Origin: Methanogenium cariaci JCM 10550
Lineage (GTDB): Archaea > Halobacteriota > Methanomicrobia > Methanomicrobiales > Methanomicrobiaceae
NCBI RefSeq assembly: GCF_001315945.1
Contig: NZ_BBBG01000021.1
Span: 1 to 48,951 of the forward strand
Length of the DNA stretch: 48,951 nt
Direction: 5' to 3'
Shown here: positions 1 to 10,409 of the stretch, piece by piece
How positions within the stretch are numbered: the first letter of the stretch is position 1
How the letters are laid out: every line of letters starts with the position of its first letter
Position numbers and translations under genes: made by a program
Notes under the pieces: generated by a model
Told to the model about the DNA's origin: nothing
Seen by the model: the letters and a program-made list of their open reading frames with translations, nothing else
Databases searched by the model: none

Positions 1-1213
1 ATCCCAGGTTTCCGCAGGGGGGGGTTGGCACAGCCTGGCACTCAGGGAGGATGGCACGATAGTGGCTTGGGGGGTGACAATGATGATGGACAGGCCACTG
101 CTCCCCCTGGCAGCAATTATACCCAGGTCTCTGCAGGGGGGGTTTGCACAGTCTGGCCCTCCGAGATGACGGCACCATTGTAGCATGGGGGGGACAGAAT
201 GATTACGGACAGGCCACCGCCCCCTCCCGGCAGCAATTATACGCAGGTCTCCGCAGGGAGGTGGGCACAGTCTGGCCCTCCGAGAAGATGGCACGATAGT
301 GGGATGGGGGACGGAATGATTTTGGAGTGGCCACCGTTCCCTCCCGGCAGCAATTATACACAGGTCTCCGCAGGGGGGGTTGGCACAGTCTGGCCTCCGG
401 GAAGACAGCAGCATTGTGGGATGGGGGGGGTGGAATAATAAGGGGGGGCAGGCCACCGCCCCCCCCGGCAGTAATTATACGCAGGTTTCCGCAGGGGGGG
501 TGGCCACAGCCTGGCCCTCCGTGAAGATGGCACGATGGTGGCATGGGGGGGTTCTGATGATTCTGGGCGGGCCACCGCTCTCCCCCGGTAGTAATTATAC
601 CCAGGTTTCCGCAGGGGGTTGCCACAATCTGGCTCCGGGACGATGGCAGCATTGTGGGATGGGGGGGATGGAATGATGAGGGACAGTGCACCGCCCCCAC
701 CGGGAGCAATTATACGCAGGTTTCCACAGGTTGTTGGCACAGTCTGGCGATAAAAGCAGTTCCACCCGCATCCGTAACGGTTGCAAATGTTGCACTCACT
801 ATTGATTCGTTTACCGTGCCAGAGACAGTATCTGTCGGTACAAGCGTTGAGGCACGGGCCACTTCTTTGATCCCGGCATGGATACACATACCGCCACACT
901 GGACGGGGGAAATCTGACCAGAGACGATGCGGGCTGCACCATTGATGAACAAAACCGGACAGTCTCCGGGTGTCATGTCTACACAACACCCGGCAGATGT
1001 CAGGTAACCCTCACCGTCACCGATGATGGCGGCGGCTCGGCAACGAGGAGCGCCATGATTTCGGTAACAGAGGTTCCGACACCGGAACCAACTGCCACGC
1101 AGACACCCGAACCCACCGAAACCCCGGCAGTCCCGGAGTTCCCGATAGCCGTTCCTTCCCTGCTCATTGTCGGGTTTGCGGGTGTTGTCCTGCTGGCACG
1201 GCGGAGACAATAA
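1..1213 (+). CDS. RCC1-repeat, PKD-domain, PEF-CTERM surface protein (5' end outside window)
   Basis: The visible part starts inside an array of about 37-40-residue repeats of the form GSNYTQVSAG, HSLALREDG, VAWG, GQAT, which is the RCC1/BLIP-II beta-propeller repeat. After the repeats (from about 750) comes a beta-sandwich region with TPGRCQVTLTVTDDGG, typical of a PKD domain, then a Pro/Thr/Glu linker (TPEPTATQTPEPTETP). It ends with PEFPIAVPSLLIV and the basic tail ARRRQ. PEF followed by a hydrophobic helix and Arg cluster is the PEF-CTERM signal recognised by an archaeosortase, so the protein is probably exported and processed at the cell surface. The frame breaks at G runs in almost every repeat and once more near 868 (ARAT then FFDPG). 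Domain calls rest on motif recognition; ligand and role are unknown. Confidence 0.8.
4..740 (+). repeat. Tandem ~120-bp repeats encoding RCC1-type units
   Basis: The motif CAGGTYTCYGCAGG recurs at about 4, 124, 244, 361, 482, 602 and 717, giving spacings of 115-121 bp. Each unit also holds GGCAGCAATTATAC upstream and a G run after GCA. The units are similar at the DNA level, not only the protein level, which suggests recent expansion or homogenisation. Confidence 0.85.
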
Positions 1214-1253
1214 TTTACTCCTCTTTTTTCCCGAATCGTTTCCCATATCTTTT

Positions 1254-1267
1254 TTTAAATACAGGAG
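1254..1267 (+). promoter_or_regulatory. Putative promoter of the tldD-pmbA operon
   Basis: A TATA-like TTTAAATAC (1254-1262) lies about 32-40 bases before the tldD start at 1294, after a T-rich stretch that may end transcription of the upstream surface-protein gene. AGGAG follows at 1263-1267 but is too far from the start to be its ribosome site. Confidence 0.45.
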
Positions 1268-1293
1268 ATACATGCTCCAGCAGGTTTTAACGC

Positions 1294-2651
1294 ATGGCAA
1301 CAGAAGAACCACGATATTACGATGTCCGCCATCTGGTCGGGACATCCACCCATATAGATATCGAAAACGGGACCATTGAGGCGGCCGGGCAGTCGTTTGG
1401 CGATACGGCGTTTGTCCGTGCCCTCGGTGCCACCGGCTGGGGGGGCATGGTCGCGATCGACAACTTCTCGGATGCCGGGGGGGAGAGCGGTCTTAAGCAG
1501 GCGGTGGCGGATGCCCTCGCCCTCTCGCGTGCCACCGGAGAACGGGTCGAACTCGCCGATGTGAAGACCGGCATCCTGCCGGTTCCCGCCATAAAAGAGG
1601 ACCCGCGTGATATATCCCTTGAAGAGAAAACCGAACTTCTGGCCGCGATAGAGTCCGCCGCCCGCCTTTCGGGTATCGTCAATACCCGTGCCCGCTATAT
1701 CGAGTCCGAGGGGGGGACGGTGCGGTTCATGGACTCCTCCAGCAACGAATATCAATACGAATCGCTCCGGTCGGGCTACTCCATTCTTGCGGTCGCGGGC
1801 AAAAACGGCGAGATGCAGCAGGCACGGGAGAGCGAACATGCGATCACCGGCCTGAACCTGCGCCACAAAGAGGAGAAAGGCCGGGAAGCAGCCGAACGTG
1901 CCCTGCTGCTCCTGGACGCGGCACCCGCACGGGGGGGTGGCACGATGCATGCCATCCTTGACCAGGAACTTGCCGGAGTCTTTGCCCATGAGGCCATCGG
2001 GCATGCCAGCGAGGGGGGGATCTTGTCAAGGAAGGGGGGGTCTCGGTGATCAAGGATATGATCGGCAAAGAAATTGCCAACACCGTGGTGAGCGTCATCG
2101 ATGACCCCCACCTACCGGAGTTCGGGTTTATGCCGGTGGATGCCGAGGGCAGTGCCGTGAAGCGAACCGAGATCATCCAAAACGGCGTGCTGAAAAACTT
2201 CCTGCACAGCCGGGAGACCCTTGCCGCCGTCGGTAACGGTGAGGCCGGGCATGCCCGTGCCGAGGGAGGTGCTTCACCCATCGTCCGGATGTCAAACACC
2301 TTTATTGAGAACGGGGGGGATGCCACGATGGACGAACTCCTGGAAGGCTGTAAGAACGGCATTCTTTTGAAAGGTTCCCGCGGCGGTCAGGTGGATCCGG
2401 GCCGGGGGGGAGTCTTCCAGTTCAACGCCGAATATGGCTATCTGATCGAAGACGGCGAACAGCAGGGCATGGTGCGGGATGTATCCCTGTCGGGAGATAT
2501 TCTCTCGACGATGCACAACATCACCCTCTGCGGAACCGACCGGAAGATGACACCGGGATACTGTGGCAAAGGCGGGCAGAGTGTGCCCGTCACCGACGGG
2601 GCGCCGCATATTCTCTTACGAAACGCGGTGGTAGGTGGTCGCCATGCATAA
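1294..2651 (+). CDS. tldD: TldD family metalloprotease
   Basis: This is the TldD half of the TldD/PmbA (TldE) heterodimeric zinc protease, which degrades unfolded peptides and matures some modified peptides in bacteria; the archaeal substrate is unknown. The HEAIGHASEG stretch (residues about 229-238) is the family's HExxxH zinc motif. The C-terminal half has VVSVIDDPHLPEFGF and the conserved GGQVDPGRG region. The frame breaks once, between two G7 runs at 2013-2019 and 2034-2040; lengths of 5 and 4 would restore EGDLVKEGVSVIKDM. Corrected length is about 450 residues, normal for the family. The stop overlaps the pmbA start by 8 bp, so the two are probably co-translated. Confidence 0.92.
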
Positions 2652-3949
2652 TGCAGCCGACTACACGGATCTCGTGGAGACCATCCTTGCAAAGGCCGGA
2701 CATGAGGCAGACGAAGCCGAGGTCTATATCGGGGGGGTCTCGGATTCCGTCTCCCTTGAACTGCGTCGCAGTCAGGTGGGAGAAGCGGAGAAGGCGGTCG
2801 GCTGGGCACTGGCCATCCGCACCATCACCGACGGGCGTATCGGCGCCTCGATGACAACAACCCCCGCCCGCTGGGAGGACTGTCTTGCGGCAGCTCTCGC
2901 CTCCGGACGTATCGCCGACCCACAGCCATGGGAAGGTCTGCCGGAACCGGTGGAATTCTCCCGTGAGATCGACGTGTATGACCCGTCCCTCACAGTAGAC
3001 GCCGAAACGGCAACCGGTCTGATCACCTCCCTGTGCACGGCTGCAGAGTGCGGCACGGCGGATATTGCCGGTGGCGGTGTCTCCCTTGGCAGGGGATCTT
3101 CCCTGATCGCAAACACAAACGGGGTCTTCTACACTCGTGAGAGCACGTCGGCCTCCGCCTCGCTTGAGGTCATTAACGGAACCTCGACCGGCTATGAGTT
3201 TGACCATGTCAGCCACCTCCGGGATATCGACACCCAACGGGTGGCAGAAGAGGCGGTTTTCCAGGCGGACTACTGCTGATGCCGGGGGACATCGACTCCT
3301 GTACCGCGGATGTTGTCCTCACCCCCCCGACGGCGCTGTCATCGCTTATTGGCGGCATCCTTCTGCCCGCTCTCTCGGGCCGGACGGTCCATGCCGGGCG
3401 GTCATTTTTAGCCGACAAAAAGGGTGTCGCCTGCATGGATCCCTCCCTTGTCGTCTACGACGATCCCTACGTGGGCACCAGGCAACCCGCTGGGACGCCG
3501 ACGGCGTGGCCACCCGCAGGCTCGACTACATCGGGGAAGGCACGGTGCAGTCCTTTGCCTACGACCTGCGTACCGCATACCGCTACGGGGAGACCTCAAC
3601 CGGCAGTGCGGTACGCGGCGGCGCCGGTGGTGCTCCCGTGATCGGCGTGCACTGCCTGAAACTCGACGCCCGCCGCGAGGCGGTCCGCGAAGAGAAGGCG
3701 GTGCTCGCCCATGGCCTGATTGGCGCCCATACCGCCAATACCATCACCGGTGACTTTTCGGTTGAACTCTCCAACGCCGCCTGGGTGGAGGATGGCGAGT
3801 ACGGCGCACCCATCCGCTCCGGCATGCTCTCCGGCAACCTCTTTGCGATGCTCGCGGATATCGCCGGTGCCGGTGAAGAACAGCGGGAGATCGGCAGGAT
3901 GACCCTGCCCGAAGTAAGGTTCAAGAGCCTTCATATCATTGGTAAATAG
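2644..3949 (+). CDS. pmbA: PmbA/TldE family protein
   Basis: This is the partner of TldD in the TldD/TldE protease. PmbA lacks the zinc ligands, and no HExxxH is seen here. The start ATGCATAATGCAGCC overlaps the end of tldD. Recognisable family segments are GRIGASMTT near residue 70, VVYDDPYVGTRQ in the middle and GAPIRSGMLSGNLF near the end. The frame breaks at about 3275-3283 (after AEEAVFQA) and again near 3475-3495 (GTRQ then RWDADGVATRR). A C7 run at 3312-3318 adds one in-frame residue. After correction the length is about 430 residues, as expected. Confidence 0.9.
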
Positions 3950-3951
3950 GA

Positions 3952-4213
3952 ATGATTGAAACCATACTCACACTGGGTATCGCCGTTGCGATCGCAGTGG
4001 CCCTCTGGTACTTCCTCAAGAATGTCGGCAAACTGATCATCAACTCCGTGGTGGGTATCATCCTTTTGCTGGCCTTCAAGTTCTTTAATATCATGGGGGG
4101 GATGGGGGGGGACATCCCCCGTCTCCCTTGCATCCATCCTCATCTGTGCACTCGGCGGCATTCCGGGATTTGTCATCCTGCTGTTGCTCAATGCACTGGG
4201 AATAAACGTATAA
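3952..4213 (+). CDS. Pro-sigmaK processing inhibitor BofA family membrane protein
   Basis: This small membrane protein of about 87 residues starts two bases after the pmbA stop, preceded by a purine-rich AGGA. It has a first membrane helix (ILTLGIAVAIAVALWYFL), the sequence NVGKLIINSVVGIILLLAFK, and, after correcting the frame at the G/C runs 4095-4125, VSLASILICALGGIPGFVI and a second helix ending LGINV. This is the BofA-like architecture common in methanogens, which have no sporulation or sigmaK, so the archaeal role is unknown. Placement directly behind tldD-pmbA suggests co-transcription. Confidence 0.75.
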
Positions 4214-4225
4214 TATCTGAACCGA

Positions 4226-4254
4226 GGGGGGGCATGCCCCCCCCGTATTTTTTA
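4226..4254. terminator. G7-CATG-C8 hairpin followed by T6
   Basis: A perfect GC hairpin (G run 4226-4232, loop CATG, C run 4237-4244) is followed by GTATTTTTT and then an A run. It sits between two convergent genes, so it can end transcription from both sides. The exact stem length is uncertain because G/C runs are unreliable here. Confidence 0.65.
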
Positions 4255-4270
4255 AAAAAGAGAACGGGTG

Positions 4271-4966
4271 TCAGAATACGCTCGCTTCGTTGTAGACGTT
4301 CACCCGGTCCTGAAGAATCTCGTAGGGTTTTATTTCGCGGGAGTGATTGCTCCGTCGCATCTTGACCACCTCGATGGACATATGCACTTCGGTGAAGTCC
4401 TCCGGCCGGATGTAGCGGAGAACGACCACAGTGTCCGAGAGGTATTCGATCAGCCCGTATTTGCTCGCGTACGAGTCCGTGGTGCTGGTCTCGCTGGTCA
4501 AAAGGAAGTTCGCATTCAGGTCACGGAGGAGTTCGATAAAATAAAACATCTCCCGGCGCCGCTCGGACGGGTCGTCGTAGAGACCTTCAAAGAGCGATAT
4601 GGGGGGGTCGATGACCACTCGGGTGGCACCGATGGTGGTGATCAGCTCCGGCAAGTCCTTTTTGATGGAGTTGATGGAGAGATTAAAGTCGGTGGGATCG
4701 AGTTTTATCACAAAGAGCGATTCATCCCGGTACTTGTCAACCCTGAACCGCCGGTCAGCCATGATGTCATAGATACGGTCCTCCCGCTCCTCCAGACTGA
4801 AATATATCACCTTCTCACCCTGACGCAGCCCTTCGTAGATGAACTGAAGGGCAAAGGTCGTCTTGCCGGTGCCGTATGTGCCGATTAAAGAGCAGATGCT
4901 CTTGCGGACAAGCCCTCCGCCGAACATCTCGTCCAGACCTTTGATACCAAACGGTATGCGTTCCAT
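4271..4966 (-). CDS. KaiC/RAD55-family RecA-like ATPase
   Basis: A 231-residue single RecA-fold domain. IPFGIKGLDEMFGGGL at the N-terminus is the classic KaiC-domain opening; the Walker A is GTYGTGKTT (residues about 29-37) and a Walker B-like TRVVIDPPIS lies near residue 115. Proteins of this type (KaiC, GvpD, RAD55, FlaH relatives) act as ATP-dependent signalling or assembly ATPases. Four bases separate it from the gene 5' to it in transcription order (4970-5807, same strand), so the two form an operon. They point away from an archaellum-like cluster, and a regulatory or motor-accessory role is an inference. The frame is intact. Confidence 0.85.
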   Translation of the reverse strand: MERIPFGIKGLDEMFGGGLVRKSICSLIGTYGTGKTTFALQFIYEGLRQGEKVIYFSLEEREDRIYDIMADRRFRVDKYRDESLFVIKLDPTDFNLSINSIKKDLPELITTIGATRVVIDPPISLFEGLYDDPSERRREMFYFIELLRDLNANFLLTSETSTTDSYASKYGLIEYLSDTVVVLRYIRPEDFTEVHMSIEVVKMRRSNHSREIKPYEILQDRVNVYNEASVF

Positions 4967-4969
4967 GTT

Positions 4970-5807
4970 CTATATCACCATCCTGATATTGCTTACTTCA
5001 AACCCGCCGTCGGCGGTAATTCTGACGGCAAACTTTACGAAGTCATGCTCCTCAAGAGAAGGCATAACGATGCGGAACTTCTCGATGAACATCACCCGCT
5101 GCCGCCGTCTGCCGCCGGTCTCCTCCCATTCAAAGTTGATCACCGCGTCACAGCAGTCCTTGATCTCTGCCATTCTCCGTGGTTCCAGGATGGAATTCGA
5201 TATGAGCAGATAATAGGTCGTATTCCAGTGCTTTGAGACCCGTTGCAGCCCCCGCAGAAAACTGATGAACTGGTGCCATTCATTCTCGGTGGTCGCCTGT
5301 GTGGCGATTTCGGTGAGGGAATCAAGGACGATCAGACTGCCTTCGGTAATCGTTCCCAGCTGATTGGTGAGTTCCGCGAGCAGGCTCTCCGGTTCCCGGT
5401 GCCTGCTCCGGAGGGTCTCTACGATATCAGTCTTGCTGTACCATTCCCTTGGGACGACCGAGGCGTCAAAGTAGATCTTGGAAAGATCGATGAAGCGTAC
5501 GGCCCCCCGTCAAAGACTCATCATCCGCCCGGAAGGAGAGTTCAATTTCACGGCGAATCGCAGACGCAAGTTTGGTGAAGGTGATGTAGACGATCTCCTC
5601 CGGGTGGCGAATCCGGTCCTGATTGTCCTGTTGTCCGTTTTTCTTTCTTTGGGCGTGATGAAGGACCGAGCTATACACAAACTCCATATTTCCACCGCCC
5701 GGCTCGCCGGGAAGAAGGATCAGTGACCCGAGAGGAACTCCTCCGCTGAGGACCGGGTCGAAGGAAGGAATCTCTGTTGGCATGTGCTTCATTCGAGAAT
5801 CCTGCAT
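4970..5807 (-). CDS. KaiC-like RecA-fold protein with degenerate P-loop
   Basis: The N-terminus IPSFDPVLSGGVPLGSLILLPGEPGGGNMEF copies the KaiC-domain layout, but the Walker A position reads GEPGGGNME, lacking the GK[ST] needed for nucleotide binding. The second half has SLIVLDSLTEIATQ (Walker B-like) and ends DGGFEVSNIRMVI. One frame break lies at the C run near 5502-5507 (minus-strand G6; five G's would give ESLTGAVRFIDLSKIYF). Corrected length is about 279 residues. It is first in a two-gene operon with an intact KaiC-like ATPase, so a pseudo-ATPase plus active ATPase pair is plausible. It diverges from the secretion ATPase at 5964. Confidence 0.75.
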
Positions 5808-5963
5808 ACTACTGCTCTTTCTTTCTTTACAGATTCATTAATCTTGTTCTGTGATGTTCCCTTTGGGACATTTTTATAGCACAGGGGGGGATCTATTGTT
5901 TTGATAAGAAGACCTGTTTTGGTTTTTGCCGTGATTGTAGCGGAGAAATAGGGAGGATATAAT

Positions 5964-7769
5964 ATGGCTGAAGAGGGCAGGATACCGGCAGAGGCTGTGG
6001 AAGGGACGACAACACCGGTGACATCGGCATCGGATGCATCCCTCGAATTCCGTCCCCCGGAGAGTGTGGATATTCCTGATGTCCGGGACCTGCCGGAGAC
6101 AGCAGGGAGACCCGCCACGGCAGGGGGTGCGGCAGCATCCGCTGATGTGATCACCGACCCGAAACAAAAAAAGAAGTGGATCGGGCTTCTGGCGGGTCTG
6201 CTGCACCGGGTGAGAAGACGGCTCCCCCCCCTATGATCCCGAGACCCACGGGCCGCTTGTGGATGCGCTGGTCCCGGAAGGTTACACTCTGGTGGAGCGC
6301 TACTGGATCGTGCCCGGCTGTTCCGAGGTGATGATCGTCGAGAACGGGGGGGTGACCCGGCAGTATGAATATCATCTCAATGAACCCGAGCTGAGTGAAT
6401 TTGAGTATGAAATTGTCGAACGCCTGCACGCCGACCTGCGTGATGTGCTCATTCTCACCGATGACGAGGTGCGGCAGAACCATGATGCGGTGCTCCGTTC
6501 CAAGAGCATCGGTCTGTTGGACGACTACGGCATCACCCTCACCCCCCCGTTGTCCTATTACCGGGTCATGTACTACATCGACCGCAACTTCCTCGGCTGG
6601 GCCCGTCTTGACCCGCTGATGAAGGACGCGAAACTGGAGGACATTTCCTGTGACGGCATCGGGGGGGTACCGGTCTTTCTCTACCACCGTATCTACCGGA
6701 ATGTGCAGACCAATGTCCGGTTTGACGAGGCATCCCTGAACTCGCTTGCCATCCGTCTCTCTCAGCGGTCGGGGAAGCACGTCTCCATATCAAACCCGGT
6801 GCTCGACGCCACTCTGCCGGACGGGTCACGCCTGCAGCTCACCTATGGCAGTGAGGTGACGACGCGGGGCACCTCGTTTACCATACGCAAATTCCGTCAT
6901 GAACCCTTCTCGCCGGTTGAACTGATAATGCGGGGTACCTTCTCGGCAGAAGCGCTCGCCTACTTCTGGCTGGGTATCGAGAATAACAAGAATCTGCTCT
7001 TTGTGGGCGGGACCGCGTCCGGGAAGACCTCATCCCTGAATGCCGTCTCTCTCTTTCTTCCCACCCTCTCCAAGGTGGTCTCCATCGAGGATACCCGTGA
7101 GATAACCCTCTTTCACGACAACTGGATCGCATCGGTCACCCGCGATGCGATTACCGATACCTCCGCGTCCAAAATTGATATGTTCGACCTGCTGAAGGCG
7201 GCGATGCGCCAGCGGCCGGAGTATATCATCGTGGGCGAGGTGCGTGGCAGTGAGGCGCAGACCCTGTTCCAGGCGATGAACACAGGGCATACCACCTTCT
7301 CAACGATGCACGCGAATGATGTGGACTCCGCCATCCACCGGCTGGAAAACCAGCCGCTCAATGTGCCCCCCCGGAATATGGTGCAGGCGCTGGACATCGT
7401 GAGCATTCAGGCGCTCACCTACATCGGGCGGGAACGGGTCCGCCGGTCAACCGAGATCGTGGAAATCGCGGGTATTGATCCCGGCACGGGCAACCTCCGG
7501 GTGAACACGGTCTTTTCCTATGACCGGTGGCGGATCAGTTCAGCTACAGCGGGCGGTCGCTCGTCTATGCGGCCATCATGGAGCAGCGGGGGGGCTGGAC
7601 GTATGACGCCCTCACCCGTGAGGTGGGCCGGCGTGTGGCGGTGCTGAATGCGATGAAGGACCAGAATATTATCGACTATATTGAGGTATCACGCATTCTC
7701 ATGGCCTATGGGATTGATGCGGACTCCGTGATGGCCTCGATTGACGATCTGAAACAGGCAATGATATGA
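5964..7769 (+). CDS. FlaI/GspE-type secretion ATPase of an archaellum-like system
   Basis: A hexameric type II/IV secretion ATPase that powers assembly of archaella or type IV pili. The start at 5964 follows GGGAGGATATAAT. Visible are the Walker A GGTASGKTSSLNA, the Asp-box-like VVSIEDTREI, Walker B YIIVGEVRGSEA and the His box HTTFSTMHAND. It has an unusual Pro/Ala-rich N-terminal extension of about 75 residues with a basic patch before the conserved core. Two frame breaks occur: at the C8 run 6223-6231 (RRRLPP then YDPETHG) and at about 7524, where one base appears missing (FSYD then PVADQFSY). Corrected length is about 600 residues. It overlaps the membrane-platform gene by 4 bp. Confidence 0.88.
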
Positions 7770-9725
7770 TCATAGACTGGTATGCACACTGGGCAATCCG
7801 GCGGCATCCGGAGAAGTACCGGGCGGTGCGTCTGGACCTCTTCTCCGCACGGGCCGGGCTGACGATTGAGCAGTATCTCACCTACTGTGTGTTGATTTCC
7901 CTTTCCTTCGGGGCGGTCCTCGGCATCATCGGCTACCTGATCGCGATGATGCTCTTCTTCCCCCCCGAGATGCATACCAGCCTCTTCAATATCTTTGGCA
8001 CCACAATTCCTGCGGTCACGATCAGTCAGCCCCCCCCTCTGCCGGAGATCCTGCAGCGCAGCCTTGTTGCCCTGATCTTCTCTGTCACTGCCGCCCTTCT
8101 GATATATCAGCTGCTGCTCCGCTATCCGGGATGATGAAGAACAACCGCTCGGTCCGGATTAACCTGACACTCCACAATGCGGTCAGCTATATGTATGCGA
8201 TGCGCCGGGGGGCCGGGGGGGCGGAAATCCTCCCGATATTCAAATCCCTCTCTGAGAACGCCGACATCTACGGGAGGTGGCCTATGAGTGTCGGCAGGTG
8301 ATGCGGGACACCGAGTACTTCGGCATGGATGTGGTCAGCGCGATACGCAACCTCTCCCTTTCGACCCCCCCGTCCGAGAAACTCAAGGACTTTCTCGAGG
8401 ACTTTGTCTCGATCATCGAGTCCGGGGGGAAATGTGGCGAACTTCCTCGGTTCGCGGGTGCGGGTCTATCAGGACGACGCCCAGTTCGAGCAGAAACAGT
8501 TTCTGTCCACCCTCCAGCTGGTGGCGGAGTCCTATGTGACCCTCTTTGTGGCAGGTCCACTCTTTTTGATCATTATCATGGTGGTGCTGGGTCTGATGGG
8601 GGGGCAGACCTCCACGGTCCAGCTGAGTGCCATTATCTATGGGCTGATTCCCATCGGTTCCCTGATCTTCATCATCTTTGTGGACCTGATCTCCCTGCAA
8701 ACCGATAATGTGCGGCGGACGACCCGGCAGGTGGTGCTGCACGAGTACCGGGATGTGCGGGTAGTAGTACAGGAGAGCGATAAAATGCACTTGTCCCATC
8801 TCCGCCGCAAAGACCAGTGGAAGCATGTCCGGGAATTCGTCCGCCACCCTTTCGCCTGGTTTATGACCGATGTGAGGCGGACGTTTTATGTCAGCGTTCC
8901 TTTGATGCTCTGCTATCTCGCCTCCATCTACCTGATGGTGCCGCAGTATCGGGACTTTGAGCTCTACCTGAATGTGGTCGACGATCACCTGATCATCGCC
9001 CTCCTGATCGTGCTGGTGCCCTATGCGCTGCTCTTTGAACTCTGGAGACGGAAGGTTCGTGGTATTGAAGAGAGCATCCCGGAATTCCTTTCCCGTCTCT
9101 CCGGCATCAACCGGGTCGGGCTGACCCCGGCACGGGCGATCGCGGTCCTTGAGAAGACCAATCTGGGCCTCATCTCCTATGAGATTCACCGGATCAAACG
9201 GGATCTGGACTGGGGCGGTCTCTTTACGGATGCCCTCATCCGGTTTGAACACCGGGTGCAGACGGCGGCCATCGCCCGGAACGTGACGCTGATCACCAAG
9301 GCGAGTGAGATGACCGGGGATATCGCCGAGATCCTTTCGATTTCCGCAAACGATGCGAGGATGTCCGAGACCCTGAAACGCGAACGTCTCGCTGACATGA
9401 TCATCTACATCATCGTCATCTACCTCGCCTTTGCCGTCTTTGTCTTTGTGGTGATCGTGTTAGACTGGAATTTCCTTTCCACCCTGCGGGATATCGGGGG
9501 CCGGCGGGGGGTATGGAGAATATCCCCCCCTCCTCGATGCTGGCGATCACCGAGGCGGGCACGCTCGCGATCATATCCCGTCTGCTCTTTCATGCCTGTA
9601 TCATCAATGCCATCTTCTCCGGTCTGATCGCAGGTCAGATGGGCGAGGGCTCGATACCGGCGGGAGTGAAGCATACCGTGATAATGCTTGTCATCTCACT
9701 TATTATATTCAACTTGGCATTCTAA
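7766..9725 (+). CDS. FlaJ/TadC-type membrane platform protein
   Basis: This is the polytopic inner-membrane partner of the secretion ATPase, with two GspF-like domains. The first cytoplasmic domain (LHNAVSYMYAMRRGG, LPIFKSLSENADIYGEVAYE, then DTEYFGMDVVSAIRNL) and the second (ESIPEFLSRLSGINRVGLTPARAI) are each followed by hydrophobic helices, among them PLFLIIIMVVLGLMGG and MIIYIIVIYLAFAVFVFVVIVL. It ends with helices around VIMLVISLIIFNLAF. The frame breaks at several G/C runs: about 8135-8225, 8270-8280, 8424-8435 and 9500-9530. Corrected length is about 650 residues, longer than FlaJ of model species. Start overlaps the ATPase stop; the archaellin gene follows 10 bp downstream. Confidence 0.85.
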
Positions 9726-9735
9726 AGGCGGGACG

Positions 9736-10332
9736 ATGAAACGGCTGACACGGACGGATGAAGACGGTATGATGGGAATTGAGGCGGCGATCATACTGAT
9801 TACCGCCATTGTGACGGCATCGGTGCTTGCAGGGGGGGTTCTGCTGCATATGGGATATTTCTCGGCGGAGAAGACCCGTTCGGTGGCTTATGAAGGGGTC
9901 GGCCAGGTGGGGGGGACGACGGTCGTAACGCTGGGCAGCATTCACGGCGTGGAACGCGGGGGAGAGTCTGGGTGCCTTACGGGTGACCTTTGTCATCCCG
10001 GCGGGCAGTGATATGGTTGATTTCTCTGCGGTGCAGGTGACCGTGGCGGTGCCGGACAAAATTCTTGCCATTCCCGCCGCCGACCCGCTGGTGGCGGCGT
10101 CGCCTGCGGCCGGCAGCTGGGGGGGCATCATCCGCCAGGTGCCTGCGGGGGGGGAGATCTGCTTCTGGAGGACAACGAACGGTTCACCATCGAAGTCTCT
10201 CTCCCGGCAGGAGAGGAGATCCCGGTGAAAAGTGAATATGTGCTCTCCGTAATTCTGGCGGATGGAAGCACCTGGCGGTTTGCCGGGGGGGTGGTCCCTT
10301 CCAAGACCGATCCGGTGATGATCCTTTCCTGA
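9736..10332 (+). CDS. Archaellin (FlaB-like) pre-protein
   Basis: The N-terminus MKRLTRTDEDG, then MMGIEAAIILITAIVTAS, is a class III (type IV pilin-like) signal: short basic leader, Gly at the cleavage point, Glu five residues on and a hydrophobic assembly helix. VLLHMGYFSAEKTRS continues the archaellin pattern. The C-terminal domain has VTVAVPDKI and LLLEDNERFTIEVSLP, which fit the archaellin beta-rich domain, and ends TDPVMILS. Leader cleavage by a FlaK/PibD peptidase is expected from the family. Frame breaks at about 9957-9963 and at the G run 10147-10154 compensate each other. The gene lies directly behind the FlaI- and FlaJ-like genes; flaC-flaH homologues are absent from the window. 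Confidence 0.82.
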
Positions 10333-10365
10333 ACGCGGGGGGAAACGAAGGGGGGGGTGATCAGG

Positions 10366-10373
10366 CTTATATT
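10366..10373 (+). promoter_or_regulatory. TATA-like element before the zinc-ribbon gene
   Basis: CTTATATT lies 34 bases before the start codon at 10407. An archaeal start site about 25 bases downstream would fall inside the inverted repeat at 10391-10409, giving a very short or absent leader. Confidence 0.4.
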
Positions 10374-10390
10374 CGCTGATGCCGTAAGAT

Positions 10391-10409
10391 CATCTGGTGA
10401 TACCAGATG
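10391..10409 (+). promoter_or_regulatory. Perfect 8-bp inverted repeat covering the start codon
   Basis: CATCTGGT (10391-10398) and ACCAGATG (10402-10409) are exact reverse complements separated by GAT. The last three bases are the ATG of the zinc-ribbon protein. It can be a dimeric repressor site overlapping the transcription start, or an mRNA hairpin that hides the start codon. The arms are not G/C runs, so run-length errors do not affect it. Confidence 0.6.

Noticed and set aside
203..709. Long minus-strand open frames through the first 1 kb with Pro/Cys-rich products
   Set aside because: They are the reverse strand of the RCC1 repeats; repetitive, low-complexity translation with no ribosome site, while the plus strand gives coherent domains and a PEF-CTERM end.
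8413..9252. Long minus-strand frame opposite the FlaJ-like gene
   Set aside because: His/Gln/Asp-rich translation typical of a reversed membrane-protein gene; the plus strand gives coherent membrane helices and GspF-like segments.
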